Assembly (NCBI GenBank): GCA_902478395.1
Contig: CABSKZ010000008.1
Coordinates: 1-20,852, forward strand
Source of the DNA: an uncultured Eubacteriales bacterium
Lineage (GTDB): Bacteria; Bacillota; Clostridia; UBA1381; UBA9506
DNA length: 20,852 nucleotides
Reading direction: 5' to 3'
This document shows positions 1 to 7,389 of the stretch, piece by piece. Position numbers and translations under genes: made by a program. The notes beneath the pieces are model-generated. The model saw only the letters and a list, made by a program, of their open reading frames with translations, ran no database searches and was not told where the DNA came from. Position 1 is the stretch's first letter; each line of letters begins with the position of its first letter.

Positions 1-12
1 ACTATATTCACA

Positions 13-363
13 CTAAACATCCAGCAAGCCGAAGCTTACGGATAACGCCTCGTTTACCTTTTCCATCAACTCGTCGTCTAAACGCCCGATTCTCTCTCTG
101 AGCCTCTTTTTATCAATCGTTCTGATCTGCTCAAGCAGGATCACGCTATCCTTCGCCAGGCCGTAATCGTCAGCGTTTATTTCTATATGAGTCGGAAGCT
201 TGGCCTTGTTTATCTGGCTTGTGATAGCAGAAATGATGACCGTAGGCGAAAATTTATTACCCACGTCGTTCTGCACCACCAGTACAGGCCTTACGCCACC
301 CTGTTCCGAGCCAACCACAGGGCTTAAATCCGCATAAAATATATCTCCTCTTTTTACAACCAC
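13..363 (-). CDS. ndoA: EndoA/MazF-type mRNA interferase toxin
   Basis: Sequence-specific endoribonuclease of the MazF/PemK family; family members cut single-stranded mRNA and are held inactive by a ribbon-helix-helix antitoxin. The 116-residue product has the same length as Bacillus subtilis EndoA and shows the family hallmarks: N-terminal VVKRGDIFYADL, then GSEQGGVRPVLVVQND, and the catalytic Arg25 and Thr48 of EndoA at the same positions (R25 in GVRP, T48 in SAITS). I chose the GTG at 363 because GGAG at 377-374 is 10 nt upstream and the encoded start matches the family; a longer reading frame from 423 would overlap the antitoxin and adds an unrelated N-terminus. The start lies one base after the antitoxin stop (367-365), so the two are translationally coupled. 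Family assignment is very secure; toxicity here is inferred. Confidence 0.95.
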   Translation of the reverse strand: MVVKRGDIFYADLSPVVGSEQGGVRPVLVVQNDVGNKFSPTVIISAITSQINKAKLPTHIEINADDYGLAKDSVILLEQIRTIDKKRLRERIGRLDDELMEKVNEALSVSFGLLDV

Positions 364-364
364 A

Positions 365-640
365 CTATTCACACTCCGCCAATTTTTCCTCGTACTTGGA
401 AAACTGTTCGTTTTCCGCGTCAAAACACATTGCGGCGATACTGAGGTTCAGCTCCGCCATTTCTTGATAACCCTTCTTCATCTGCTCCCGCAGGGAAAGT
501 TTCTTCTTTTCCGCAATATACCTTTTCATTGCCTCACGAACAAACTCACTCCGATTGGTGTTCTCGCTGTCGACAATCCTGTCGACCTGCTCTAAGAGTG
601 TGTCGGGAACGGTTATCAAAACCTTTTTGAGTTGTGACAA
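365..640 (-). CDS. ndoAI: EndoAI-type ribbon-helix-helix antitoxin (CopG/MetJ family)
   Basis: Antitoxin partner of the adjacent EndoA. The first ~45 residues fit a ribbon-helix-helix DNA-binding unit: a beta strand (KKVLITVPDTLL) followed by a helix-turn-helix containing TNRSEFVREAMKRYI, the usual RSEFVREA motif. The C-terminal half (GYQEMAELNLSIA, then an acidic tail) resembles the part of B. subtilis EndoAI that occupies the toxin's RNA groove (GYMEMAKINLNIA in that protein, from memory). Start codon is uncertain: TTG at 640 has GGGGG (655-651) 10 nt upstream and gives 91 residues; TTG at 649 is in frame but only 1 nt from the same G-run. By family precedent it should also repress its own promoter; tandem promoters lie at 787-856. 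Confidence 0.88.
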   Translation of the reverse strand: MSQLKKVLITVPDTLLEQVDRIVDSENTNRSEFVREAMKRYIAEKKKLSLREQMKKGYQEMAELNLSIAAMCFDAENEQFSKYEEKLAECE

Positions 641-786
641 AATAGTCAAGCCCCCATTCGTTGATTAATCCGTCATAGATCAACTATGCGCTTTTCTTCT
701 GCGAAATGTTTCAAACTGGGTCAAAAGTCAGGAAGTTCGCAGCTATTTTGCATTACCCACCCGTATAACAAAGATAATTTTGGAAT

Positions 787-814
787 ATTATATTATACGT
801 GTTAGTATATACAA
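787..814 (-). promoter_or_regulatory. Sigma-A-type promoter P2 for ndoAI-ndoA
   Basis: On the minus strand: -35 TTGTAT (814-809), 16-nt spacer, -10 TATAAT (792-787). A second overlapping TATAAT at 797-792 is too close to this -35. Predicted start of transcription is near 780, leaving a leader of about 140 nt before the antitoxin. It is downstream of alr, so it serves only the toxin-antitoxin pair. Confidence 0.5.
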
Positions 815-827
815 AAGCTACAATATT

Positions 828-856
828 ATTATATATTTTTTTCCGCGCGCCGTCAA
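828..856 (-). promoter_or_regulatory. Sigma-A-type promoter P1 for ndoAI-ndoA
   Basis: On the minus strand: -35 TTGACG (856-851), spacer of exactly 17 nt that includes a run of seven A, -10 TATAAT (833-828). One mismatch to consensus in total. It lies just beyond the alr stop (879), so ndoAI-ndoA can be transcribed independently of the acpS-alr operon; P2 follows about 40 nt later. Confidence 0.65.
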
Positions 857-878
857 TGGATAAATCTTACCAATCGCG

Positions 879-2051
879 CTACTTGAGATAGCTAAGTACA
901 TTAAAAACCTTTCCGTCCTTTAAGTACACGCGCGGAATTCGTTTCCCGATTACGCAGAGGATTTCATAGTTAATCGTCCCCATCAGTTCGGCAAGTTCTG
1001 TTACGGTTATCTCCACATCACCCTTTCGCCCGAATAATACCACCTCGTCGCCGACGTTGATAGTATTGACATTCGTGACGTCTATCATACATTGGTCCAT
1101 GCAAATTCTTCCAATTACCGGAACGCGCTTGCCGCCCGCTATCATATCGGCATTATTGGACAGGTTGCGGAGATACCCGTCCGCGTAGCCGATGGGAACA
1201 GTCGCAATTTTTGTCTTTTCCCGAAAGGTTTTATAAATACCGCCGTAACTGACCTTCACGCCCTTTTCCTTCTCTGCAATGTGGGTGATGACGGCCTTCA
1301 GTTCCATTGCGGGGTGCAGATCGAGCTTTGTGCGGTCCACACAATTCGAAGGGTAATGCCCGTACAGGATAATTCCCGGGCGGACCATGTCGAGCTGGTA
1401 CTCTGGGAACTCTATGATGCCGGCACTGTTGCAGATGTGGCGAATAGGAATTTTCAGCCCTTGCTCCTCCAGCCGGCTTATCACGTCCATAAACCGTTTA
1501 AACTGCATATGGGTATAGCTTTTGTCCTGTTCATCAGCGCTGGCGAAATGCGTAAAGATACCCTCTACCTCAAGATTAGGCAGGCGGCTGATTTTCAAGA
1601 TCTTTTTCAGGTCCGCTTCCGTGGTTTCAAACCCGACGCGGGACATGCCTGTGTCAATTTTAATATGAATTTTCGCCCGCTTTCCCGCGGCAACCGCCGC
1701 GTCTGAAACCGCGCGGGCAAGCGGTTCATCAAACACGGTTGGGGTAATATCCATCGCGACGAGATCCTGTGCGCGGCAGTCCGGCGTGTGCCCTAAAACC
1801 AAAATTGGGACGCTGATGCCCCTGTCGCGCAACTGAATCGCCTCATCTATCACCGCAACCGCAAGCGCATCTGCGCCATTTTTCAAAAGCGTTTTCGCGA
1901 CCTCGCGGAAACCGTGGCCATAACCGTCCGCCTTTACAACGCCCATGATTTTCGTTTCGGGCTTCAGCAGTTTTTTAATTTCCCGTACATTATGAGCAAT
2001 CGCGTCGAGGTTTACTTCCGCCCAAGCGCGGCTCATTTTGATATCGCGCAT
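879..2051 (-). CDS. alr: Alanine racemase
   Basis: PLP-dependent racemase converting L-Ala to D-Ala for peptidoglycan; cytoplasmic. The 390-residue product has an N-terminal TIM barrel with the PLP lysine K40 in VVKADGYGHG, then HICNSAGI and MVRPGIILYG, and a C-terminal beta domain beginning near residue 240 with the second catalytic base Tyr269 in VSYGGIYK and the conserved VPIGYADGY and GRICMDQ motifs. Length is normal for bacterial Alr. The ATG at 2051 has AAGG about 10 nt upstream; it is 6 nt beyond the stop of the lipoprotein gene, so the two are co-transcribed. Its position between a ydcC-like lipoprotein gene and ndoAI-ndoA is the same as in B. subtilis (alrA). Confidence 0.97.
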   Translation of the reverse strand: MRDIKMSRAWAEVNLDAIAHNVREIKKLLKPETKIMGVVKADGYGHGFREVAKTLLKNGADALAVAVIDEAIQLRDRGISVPILVLGHTPDCRAQDLVAMDITPTVFDEPLARAVSDAAVAAGKRAKIHIKIDTGMSRVGFETTEADLKKILKISRLPNLEVEGIFTHFASADEQDKSYTHMQFKRFMDVISRLEEQGLKIPIRHICNSAGIIEFPEYQLDMVRPGIILYGHYPSNCVDRTKLDLHPAMELKAVITHIAEKEKGVKVSYGGIYKTFREKTKIATVPIGYADGYLRNLSNNADMIAGGKRVPVIGRICMDQCMIDVTNVNTINVGDEVVLFGRKGDVEITVTELAELMGTINYEILCVIGKRIPRVYLKDGKVFNVLSYLK

Positions 2052-2057
2052 TTGTTA

Positions 2058-2735
2058 TCAACCTTCAATCCTGAATATTTCATCCTTGCAGTTATCATTA
2101 TACACGAAATCGGAGAATTCCGCAATCATATTTATATTGCCGCCCATATCATAGACCGTAATGTTCTTTGGTTTAAGCGATTTGTTGTCGATAAGCATGG
2201 TAGCTTTCTTCCGGTGCGCCTCAGCCGGCATCAGCTCCGTTTTCAGCAGCGTCGTACCGGATGCCCCGCCGTCCGCGCCGGCAACAACGTCTATGGCCGT
2301 CTCTTCCGACTTGTAGTACAGCTTAAAGAAATTGTTGACAAACGTATAGTCCAGTTCTTCTTCGGCAGGCGCGGTAATAACCTTGTCCGTGTCAGGCTTC
2401 GTGAGCTTAACCGATTCCCCATTCTGAACAGTGACAAGCCCTTTCATACTCTCCGGCTCCAAAATCTCTGTGCGGTATAGGCCCGGTTCCTTCACATACT
2501 GCCGGATCAGATACGTTTTTTCCGTTTTGTTGCTCTTGACAGTCAGCCTGACCTGCGCACTGTAGGACTCCATTTCATTATACCGTTTGTGTATTTTTTC
2601 GTATACATCCATATCCGCATCCGAAAAATTCATCGTGCCTTTGCAGCCCGACAGCGCCGGGATTATCATTAGTGTAAGCAAAATTGCGGTCAAAAGCCGC
2701 GCACACTTACACCTACCCAAACCTACCCTCTCCAT
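2058..2735 (-). CDS. YdcC/LolA-like lipoprotein
   Basis: Probable membrane-anchored lipoprotein of 225 residues. An N-terminal signal peptide (RLLTAILLTLMIIPALSGC) ends in a lipobox LSGC with the lipidated Cys at residue 30. The rest resembles the LolA-like fold of B. subtilis YdcC: YNEMESYSAQVRLTV, then YRTEILEPE, LVTVQNGESVKL, a stretch around FFKLYY, and LKPKNITVYD. B. subtilis ydcC lies in the same place, between acpS and alrA, and is described as sporulation-linked; that role here is inferred from synteny. The ATG at 2735 lacks a ribosome binding site; TTG at 2720 has AGAGG 6 nt upstream and still leaves a complete signal peptide, so the start may be there. It begins 21 nt after nnr. Exact function is unknown. 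Confidence 0.8.
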   Translation of the reverse strand: MERVGLGRCKCARLLTAILLTLMIIPALSGCKGTMNFSDADMDVYEKIHKRYNEMESYSAQVRLTVKSNKTEKTYLIRQYVKEPGLYRTEILEPESMKGLVTVQNGESVKLTKPDTDKVITAPAEEELDYTFVNNFFKLYYKSEETAIDVVAGADGGASGTTLLKTELMPAEAHRKKATMLIDNKSLKPKNITVYDMGGNINMIAEFSDFVYNDNCKDEIFRIEG

Positions 2736-2756
2736 TCTTTTAAAAGCTTTTGATGT

Positions 2757-4292
2757 TTACCCCATTTCTTCCAGTGCCTGCTTCATGGCATATGGCACAG
2801 CGTTTAAAATATCGCCCGCCGTCATGCCATATTCCCCTTTTTCCGCCCGGGCAAGATTTCCAGCCAGCGTATGGAAATACACGCCGAGATTGGCCGCATC
2901 CTTCGCCGTGGCACCCTGAGCCAGCAATCCGGCGATAATACCGGACAGAACGTCTCCGCTTCCCGCTGTTGCCATGCCGGAATTGCTGATGGAGCTGACA
3001 TATACATCCCCGTTTGGATGAGCGACGATGCTGTCCGCCCCCTTCAGCACAACAGAAACCTCAAATTCCTTTGCAAAGCTCGCCGCCGCCTCGATGCGGT
3101 GCTCCTTCAGATATTCCATCGAATGGCCCGTAATGCGGGAGAACTCGACGGGATGCGGCGTCAGCACGGCGGGTGCTTTTTTATTTTTCAGTATATTTAT
3201 ATTCCCCTTGAGCGCGTTTATACCATCCGCGTCAATGAGCATCGGTTTGCGGCTGCTTGTGACAAGTTCCCCAACGACGTGTTTCACGTTTTCGTTCAGG
3301 CCCATTCCGCAGCCAACCAACAACGCTTCCTGCTTTTGCAGCCGCTCAAGGAGAAGGACCACGGCATTCTTGCTGAGGATTTCCCCATCCGTTGGAAGCG
3401 GAAGCGTCATAACCTCCACAAATTGTGCCGCAACAGCATCCGCAATGGATTTCGGCACCGCGGCCGTCACCATACCCGCGCCGGATTTCAATACTGCGTT
3501 CGACGCAAGAATACAGGCGCCGCTCATCCCTTTGGAACCTGTCACCGCAAGGACTTTACCGTAGTTACCCTTATGGGTATTGTCCTCTCGCTGCGGCAGA
3601 CGGAAGAGAATATCCCTGTCCAGCAGGAAATACCCGCTGTCATATTCTTCGAGTTCCCTTTTGGGGATGGAGATAGGAACAGTTTCCAGCGTTCCCACCG
3701 ATTCCTTCGCTGGGTACAGGAACTGCCCCAGTTTTGGTGTGCCAAATGTGATGGTTCTGTCCGCCCGGACACATATTTTTGACACGGACCCGTTCTCCGC
3801 GCTTGCGCCGCTTGGCATATCCACCGCGCAGACAAATGCGCCGTTTTTATGCGCCCGGTTAATCGTTTCCACCATCTTCGCCTCCGGGCCGGATATTTCG
3901 CCGTGGAAGCCCGTACCAAAAACGGCGTCTACAATCAGTTCATATGCGCCGGAATCCTCTTTTTCATCTATTGTTTTCACCATCATCTGTTCCATAATTT
4001 CAAAATTTGTCTTTGCGTCCTTTTTCAGAACGGATGGCTCGAAACCGATGATGACCGTGACCTTCGCACCCAGATTAGACAGGTGGCGCGCAATGGCAAA
4101 CCCGTCGCCGCCGTTGTTGCCCTTACCGCAATAGATGCCCGCCCGTTTTCCGCTGATGCCGCCGCACACACGGCTCAGCGCCTGCACAAAGCTCTGCGCT
4201 GCGTTCTCCATCAATATGATGCTTGGCATTTTATAATTCTGAAAAGTCGCCTGTTCCAGTTCTCCCATCTGCTTTGCCGTTAAGAGTTTCAT
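2757..4292 (-). CDS. nnr: Bifunctional NAD(P)H-hydrate epimerase / ADP-dependent NAD(P)H-hydrate dehydratase
   Basis: Repairs hydrated NADH and NADPH: the N-terminal domain epimerises R to S hydrate, the C-terminal domain dehydrates S-NAD(P)HX using ADP. The 511 residues hold both halves. Residues ~1-213 are the YjeF_N epimerase domain with GKGNNGGDGF (56-65), Asp122 in VDAVFGTGFHG, and AVDMPSG. Residues ~225-505 are the ribokinase-like domain with KGNYGKVLAVTGS, LKSGAGMVT, LIDADGINAL, VLTPHPVEF, VVLKGAD and the anion hole/catalytic GSGDVLSG (444-451). The ATG at 4292 is preferred over a frame extension to 4334 because MKLLTAKQM is the family start and AAAGG lies about 11 nt upstream. It is in the acpS operon, a common clostridial arrangement absent from the B. 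subtilis version of this cluster. Confidence 0.95.
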   Translation of the reverse strand: MKLLTAKQMGELEQATFQNYKMPSIILMENAAQSFVQALSRVCGGISGKRAGIYCGKGNNGGDGFAIARHLSNLGAKVTVIIGFEPSVLKKDAKTNFEIMEQMMVKTIDEKEDSGAYELIVDAVFGTGFHGEISGPEAKMVETINRAHKNGAFVCAVDMPSGASAENGSVSKICVRADRTITFGTPKLGQFLYPAKESVGTLETVPISIPKRELEEYDSGYFLLDRDILFRLPQREDNTHKGNYGKVLAVTGSKGMSGACILASNAVLKSGAGMVTAAVPKSIADAVAAQFVEVMTLPLPTDGEILSKNAVVLLLERLQKQEALLVGCGMGLNENVKHVVGELVTSSRKPMLIDADGINALKGNINILKNKKAPAVLTPHPVEFSRITGHSMEYLKEHRIEAAASFAKEFEVSVVLKGADSIVAHPNGDVYVSSISNSGMATAGSGDVLSGIIAGLLAQGATAKDAANLGVYFHTLAGNLARAEKGEYGMTAGDILNAVPYAMKQALEEMG

Positions 4293-4391
4293 TTGTATCA
4301 CTGCCTTTCTGCAACCGCGGCATTCTCCGCACAAGAGGCGTTCTGCCGCCGTCAGATATTTCTGCTTTCAGCCCCATAATTACGGCTCCTG

Positions 4392-4760
4392 CTACCGTTC
4401 TGAAATGACATTCGCGACCGCATACCGCTTCGAATGTGAAATGCTGACGAACAACCCGGTAATGCCGAGAGAATCTGTTAGCTTTTTTGCGTCCCCAGAC
4501 AACGAAATGTGCGGCTTGCCCAGCTCATCCCGCAGGATTTCAACCTCATTCAGCGCAAAATTGCGGATACCCGTCCCAATCGCTTTTGAAAACGCTTCCT
4601 TGCATGCAAAATTTGCCGCAACGGAAGCCGGAGCAAAGTTCTTTTCCTCAAAAAATTTAATCTCGTCCGGTGTAAAAAAGCGTGTTAAAAAATGTGGATT
4701 TTTCATAGCCTTTTCCACCCGTCCGATTTCTACGATATCAATTCCTGTTCCATATATCAT
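4392..4760 (-). CDS. acpS: Holo-[acyl-carrier-protein] synthase
   Basis: Transfers 4'-phosphopantetheine from CoA to the serine of apo-ACP, activating it for fatty acid synthesis. The 122-residue product has the group I PPTase signatures: MIYGTGIDIVEI with metal-binding Asp8, FFTPDEI, and ACKEAFSKAIGTG with Glu55, plus the C-terminal SISHSKRYAVANVI. The ATG at 4760 has GGAAGG 7 nt upstream and gives the canonical N-terminus; a 6-codon extension to 4778 is unlikely. It is the first gene of the acpS-nnr-lipoprotein-alr operon and has a good promoter at 4806-4834. About 100 nt separates it from nnr. Confidence 0.96.
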   Translation of the reverse strand: MIYGTGIDIVEIGRVEKAMKNPHFLTRFFTPDEIKFFEEKNFAPASVAANFACKEAFSKAIGTGIRNFALNEVEILRDELGKPHISLSGDAKKLTDSLGITGLFVSISHSKRYAVANVISER

Positions 4761-4805
4761 TCTATTGCCTTCCCGCATACATATTTGAGCCCATTCTCTT
4801 TATAC

Positions 4806-4834
4806 ATTTTACCTCAAATGCGCGATTTTATCAA
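4806..4834 (-). promoter_or_regulatory. Sigma-A promoter of the acpS-nnr-alr operon
   Basis: On the minus strand: -35 TTGATA (4834-4829), 17-nt spacer, -10 TAAAAT (4811-4806). Predicted transcription start is near 4799, giving a short leader of about 40 nt before the acpS ATG. Spacing and hexamers are close to consensus. Confidence 0.7.
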
Positions 4835-5057
4835 GTGAAGAATAAATTATGAAGTCTTTTTCTAACGCACTTGCTGTTTTCACAAAGGCAATAGACTTGC
4901 GTAAGTTTTTTCGTAAAAACAATTTACACCATTTTCCTACATAGCAAGTGCTTATGTGGGCCATCCAACAGCCATATACAATGCCCCTCCCACTCATTTC
5001 AGAAATGGCACACATCTCCTTCAGCAACAGAGTGCCCATCTTGCACAAACCGCAAAA

Positions 5058-5549
5058 TTATTTTCTGACACCGCCGATATGCAGACACCGGTACTGCTCA
5101 AACAGATAATCGTTCAGCGGACGGAAATTCGCATCATAGTCATGTGCCGACACCCGTACAGTATCCATCGCGGCGGCTGTGCCCGTATGAACGACAACAA
5201 GCGTGTGATAGAACCCTCCTGTGTTGCCAAGCTGGATGATGTCCCCTTTTTCGACCTCCTCTATCTGGCAAACCGTAGCGAATGGACCAACGCCCTTGTT
5301 GCCCGTCATAAAATTATAGAAATATTCCACCCCCGTCCATGACGCAGTACGGTCTGAAGAGCCGCGGTAAAACCAGCCGAAGGTCGGCGTATAATTCATG
5401 ACCCCTGCGCCCGCGTACACGCACTGGGAGGCGAAGTTGGTGCAGTCTCCTCCCAGACCGCCAAAATCCAGATATTTGGAGTTTCGGCGGAAAGCCCACT
5501 CACTTGCGTAAGAAACTGCTTTTTCTCTGTCATATGGTATTTCTCTCAT
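5058..5549 (-). CDS. Amidase_6-type cysteine amidase-domain protein
   Basis: Small 163-residue protein with the arrangement of the putative amidase domain family Amidase_6, relatives of the NlpC/P60 and CHAP papain-like hydrolases. Residues that fit a catalytic pair are Cys36 in GGDCTNFASQC and His115 in GGFYHTLVVVH; an aromatic stretch TPTFGWFYRG lies between. The N-terminus (YDREKAVSYASEWAFRRN) is the usual start of the domain. There is no signal peptide or membrane segment, so it either works in the cytoplasm or mother cell, or reaches the wall by an unrecognised route. The ATG has GGGGAG 5 nt upstream. It stands alone between spmB and acpS. Many clostridia carry copies, with substrates unknown; peptidoglycan or a spore-layer peptide is a guess. 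Confidence 0.8.
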   Translation of the reverse strand: MREIPYDREKAVSYASEWAFRRNSKYLDFGGLGGDCTNFASQCVYAGAGVMNYTPTFGWFYRGSSDRTASWTGVEYFYNFMTGNKGVGPFATVCQIEEVEKGDIIQLGNTGGFYHTLVVVHTGTAAAMDTVRVSAHDYDANFRPLNDYLFEQYRCLHIGGVRK

Positions 5550-5796
5550 TGGAACTCCCCTCTCTACCCCTCAAGCTAGCATGAACCTATCTCTTGATTT
5601 TTGCTAAAATGTGCTTTTTTCTCGGTGAACGTCCATCCCACCTTCATCATTTGTCTTTTTAACGGAAAAACCCGTTTCTAAGCTGTCATCGCTTTTTAAA
5701 GAAGCTGTATGTCCGGGCTGTTACCTGTGATGAACACAATAACGCGGTATATGGACAGTACGCTCAGCCCAAAAGGATTTGGATGATTTCGGCAGG

Positions 5797-6327
5797 CTAA
5801 ACGAAGAAGAACCGGCAAACCCAGACACTGGCAAGCATTCCTGTCAAATCTGCCAGCAGGGCCGCCTTGACGGTAAAACGGATATCCTTGATTCCGACAG
5901 AGCCATAGTAGACAGCGAGGGTATAGAACGTGGTTTCCGTGGAGCCCATCATGACTGAGGTAATCCGGCCTATGAGAGAATCCGGCCCGTGGGTTTTGAG
6001 CAGGTCGCTGACCACAGCGAGCGCTCCGCTTCCTGAAACCGGACGCAGCAGGGCAAGCGGCATGACTTCGCTTGGCACGCCGAGCAGGTTTGTGACCGGC
6101 GCGAGCAGCCTGGTGATAAATTCCATCCCTCCGCTGACGCGGAACATCGTAATTGCCGCTATCAGCCCGACCAGCGCGGGCAAAATTTTCACAGAGGTCT
6201 TCAGCCCATCCATCGCCCCCTCTAAAAAAGCGTCAAAGACATTCACCTTTTTAAACAGGCCGTAACCAATAATTAAGAAAAACAGGACTGGCATCACCCC
6301 GATGGATATCATTTTAATTACCTGCAT
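5797..6327 (-). CDS. spmB: Spore maturation protein SpmB
   Basis: Integral membrane protein of the nucleoside-recognition (Gate) domain family. In B. subtilis spmA/spmB mutants make spores with poor core dehydration and lower heat resistance. The 176-residue product shows several hydrophobic segments (VMPVLFFLIIGYGLF; ILPALVGLIAAITMF; the last near LADLTGMLASVWV), the Gate-like motif LLRPVSGSGALAVV and the typical MMGSTETTFYTLAVYYGSVGI near residues 123-143. ATG at 6327 has GGAGG 5 nt upstream; the longer open frame to 6411 runs inside spmA. It overlaps the end of spmA by 10 nt, so the pair is translationally coupled. Confidence 0.95.
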   Translation of the reverse strand: MQVIKMISIGVMPVLFFLIIGYGLFKKVNVFDAFLEGAMDGLKTSVKILPALVGLIAAITMFRVSGGMEFITRLLAPVTNLLGVPSEVMPLALLRPVSGSGALAVVSDLLKTHGPDSLIGRITSVMMGSTETTFYTLAVYYGSVGIKDIRFTVKAALLADLTGMLASVWVCRFFFV

Positions 6328-6923
6328 AAAGACCTCCGCTTTCTCCCTCCGGCACCTTTTTGGAACAGCTTCACCATCAGGACGCCGACCGTGATGGACA
6401 GGATAGAACAAATCCAGACCGGGACGATGATGCCAAACGGGTCGGCAGAACCGGCCGCACTGCGGAGGGTGATAATGGTAGTTGGAATCAGGTTAATGGA
6501 TGCTGTGTTAATAACGACAAACATGCACATTGCGTCGGAAGCGGTTTTCGAGCCGCCGTTCAACCGGTCCAGTTCCGTCATGGCCTTGAGCCCCAGCGGC
6601 GTCGCGGCATTGGAGAGGCCGAGTATATTGGCTATCATATTCATAACAATTGCGGAAAGGGCGGGGGATTTTCTGTCGAGCTGCGGGAAAAGGATTCGTG
6701 TCAGCGGACGCAGCAGTGCCGAAAGCTTTTCCGTCAGCCCGCTTCGTTTTGCAATTTCAAGCAATCCCGTCCAGAAGCACATCATTCCCAAAAGAGAAAG
6801 CACCATTTCCACCGCGTTTTTTGCACCGTCCAGCGCTCCCTGTGTGACCGCCTCGATGCGGCCTGTAAAGAGCGCAAAAATATACGCAAGTAAAATCATA
6901 CCTGCCCAGATATAGTTCATCAT
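6318..6923 (-). CDS. spmA: Spore maturation protein SpmA
   Basis: Partner of SpmB, a Gate/nucleoside-recognition domain membrane protein needed for full spore core dehydration in B. subtilis. The 201-residue product has an N-terminal membrane segment (YIWAGMILLAYIFAL), a central segment with LLGMMCFWTGLLEIA, the family motifs NMIANILGLSNAATPLGLKA and CMFVVINTASINLIPTTII, and a C-terminal membrane segment (IVPVWICSILSITVGVLMV). I prefer the ATG at 6923, 10 nt after GGAGG; the ATG at 6932 is only 1 nt from it. In B. subtilis the genes are under mother-cell sigma-E control; I could not identify a convincing sigma-E promoter here. Confidence 0.94.
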   Translation of the reverse strand: MMNYIWAGMILLAYIFALFTGRIEAVTQGALDGAKNAVEMVLSLLGMMCFWTGLLEIAKRSGLTEKLSALLRPLTRILFPQLDRKSPALSAIVMNMIANILGLSNAATPLGLKAMTELDRLNGGSKTASDAMCMFVVINTASINLIPTTIITLRSAAGSADPFGIIVPVWICSILSITVGVLMVKLFQKGAGGRKRRSLCR

Positions 6924-7389
6924 ATTTGCCATTCCTCCCTCGTTACAGGATATTCAGAGGACGGATGGATTATGATTTTTCACAGGCAATGATTGCATAC
7001 AGGCATTTTGACCCCCAGGGGTAATTTTGTTTGATTCCTATCCTGCCTATCTCCAGCATGTAATAAAACAGCGCAGCCTCATCTTACACAAGTTTATAGT
7101 TTCATCCGAAATCTACTGGTTTCGCTGTATACTGCCTGCTTAGAAGCCACGCTAAAAACGAAAAAAGTTGGATTGACAAGAGCTTGTTGTGAAGCTTATG
7201 CATAAAATGAGCGGTTCCTTCGGCATCTATCCGAAAGAACCGCTCATTTTGGAAAGAGAGGAATTCTCTCTTTCCAACCCCCGTTTTTATTTTTTAGCTT
7301 AATAGCAACCTGAATGAGTACAGTTTTCATTTCTAAAAAACTATAGACGTTATATTCTAAATCCGCAAGTATTTTATAAAACGGTTTCT
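6924..7389. other. Intergenic region between spmA and the sirtuin gene
   Basis: No gene is apparent in these 466 bases. They contain the double hairpin at 7204-7275 and, nearer spmA, a short interrupted inverted repeat ACCCC-CA-GGGGT at 7011-7022 that could be a regulatory site of spmAB. On plus a TTGACA at 7173-7178 is followed after 18 nt by TATGCA, a weak promoter candidate firing into the hairpins. Confidence 0.4.
7204..7275 (-). terminator. Double hairpin, probable terminator of the macrodomain-sirtuin operon
   Basis: First hairpin: arms 7204-7217 and 7237-7250 are perfect complements (14 bp, ends AAAA/TTTT), then one mismatch and five more pairs (7219-7223 with 7231-7235) around a 7-nt loop. 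Immediately next to it, arms 7251-7260 and 7266-7275 form a second perfect 10-bp stem with a 5-nt loop. On the minus strand the large stem ends in TTTT, 140 nt after the sirtuin stop. On plus a T-rich stretch (7284-7295) follows 8 nt after the second stem. Confidence 0.55.

Noticed and set aside
2871..3782. Plus-strand frame of 303 codons
   Set aside because: Lies wholly antisense to nnr, whose motifs are unambiguous; no ribosome site and a composition expected from a shadow frame.
4809..5048. Minus-strand frame of 79 codons between the amidase-like gene and acpS
   Set aside because: Starts at TTG without a ribosome site, runs through the acpS promoter, and has no recognisable features; composition looks non-coding.
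6933..7010. Sigma-E promoter for spmA
   Set aside because: Looked for ATA/CATACA-type boxes with correct spacing; only partial matches, none convincing.
7011..7022. ACCCC-CA-GGGGT inverted repeat as an spmAB operator
   Set aside because: Short, no promoter recognised around it; kept only as a remark in the intergenic entry.
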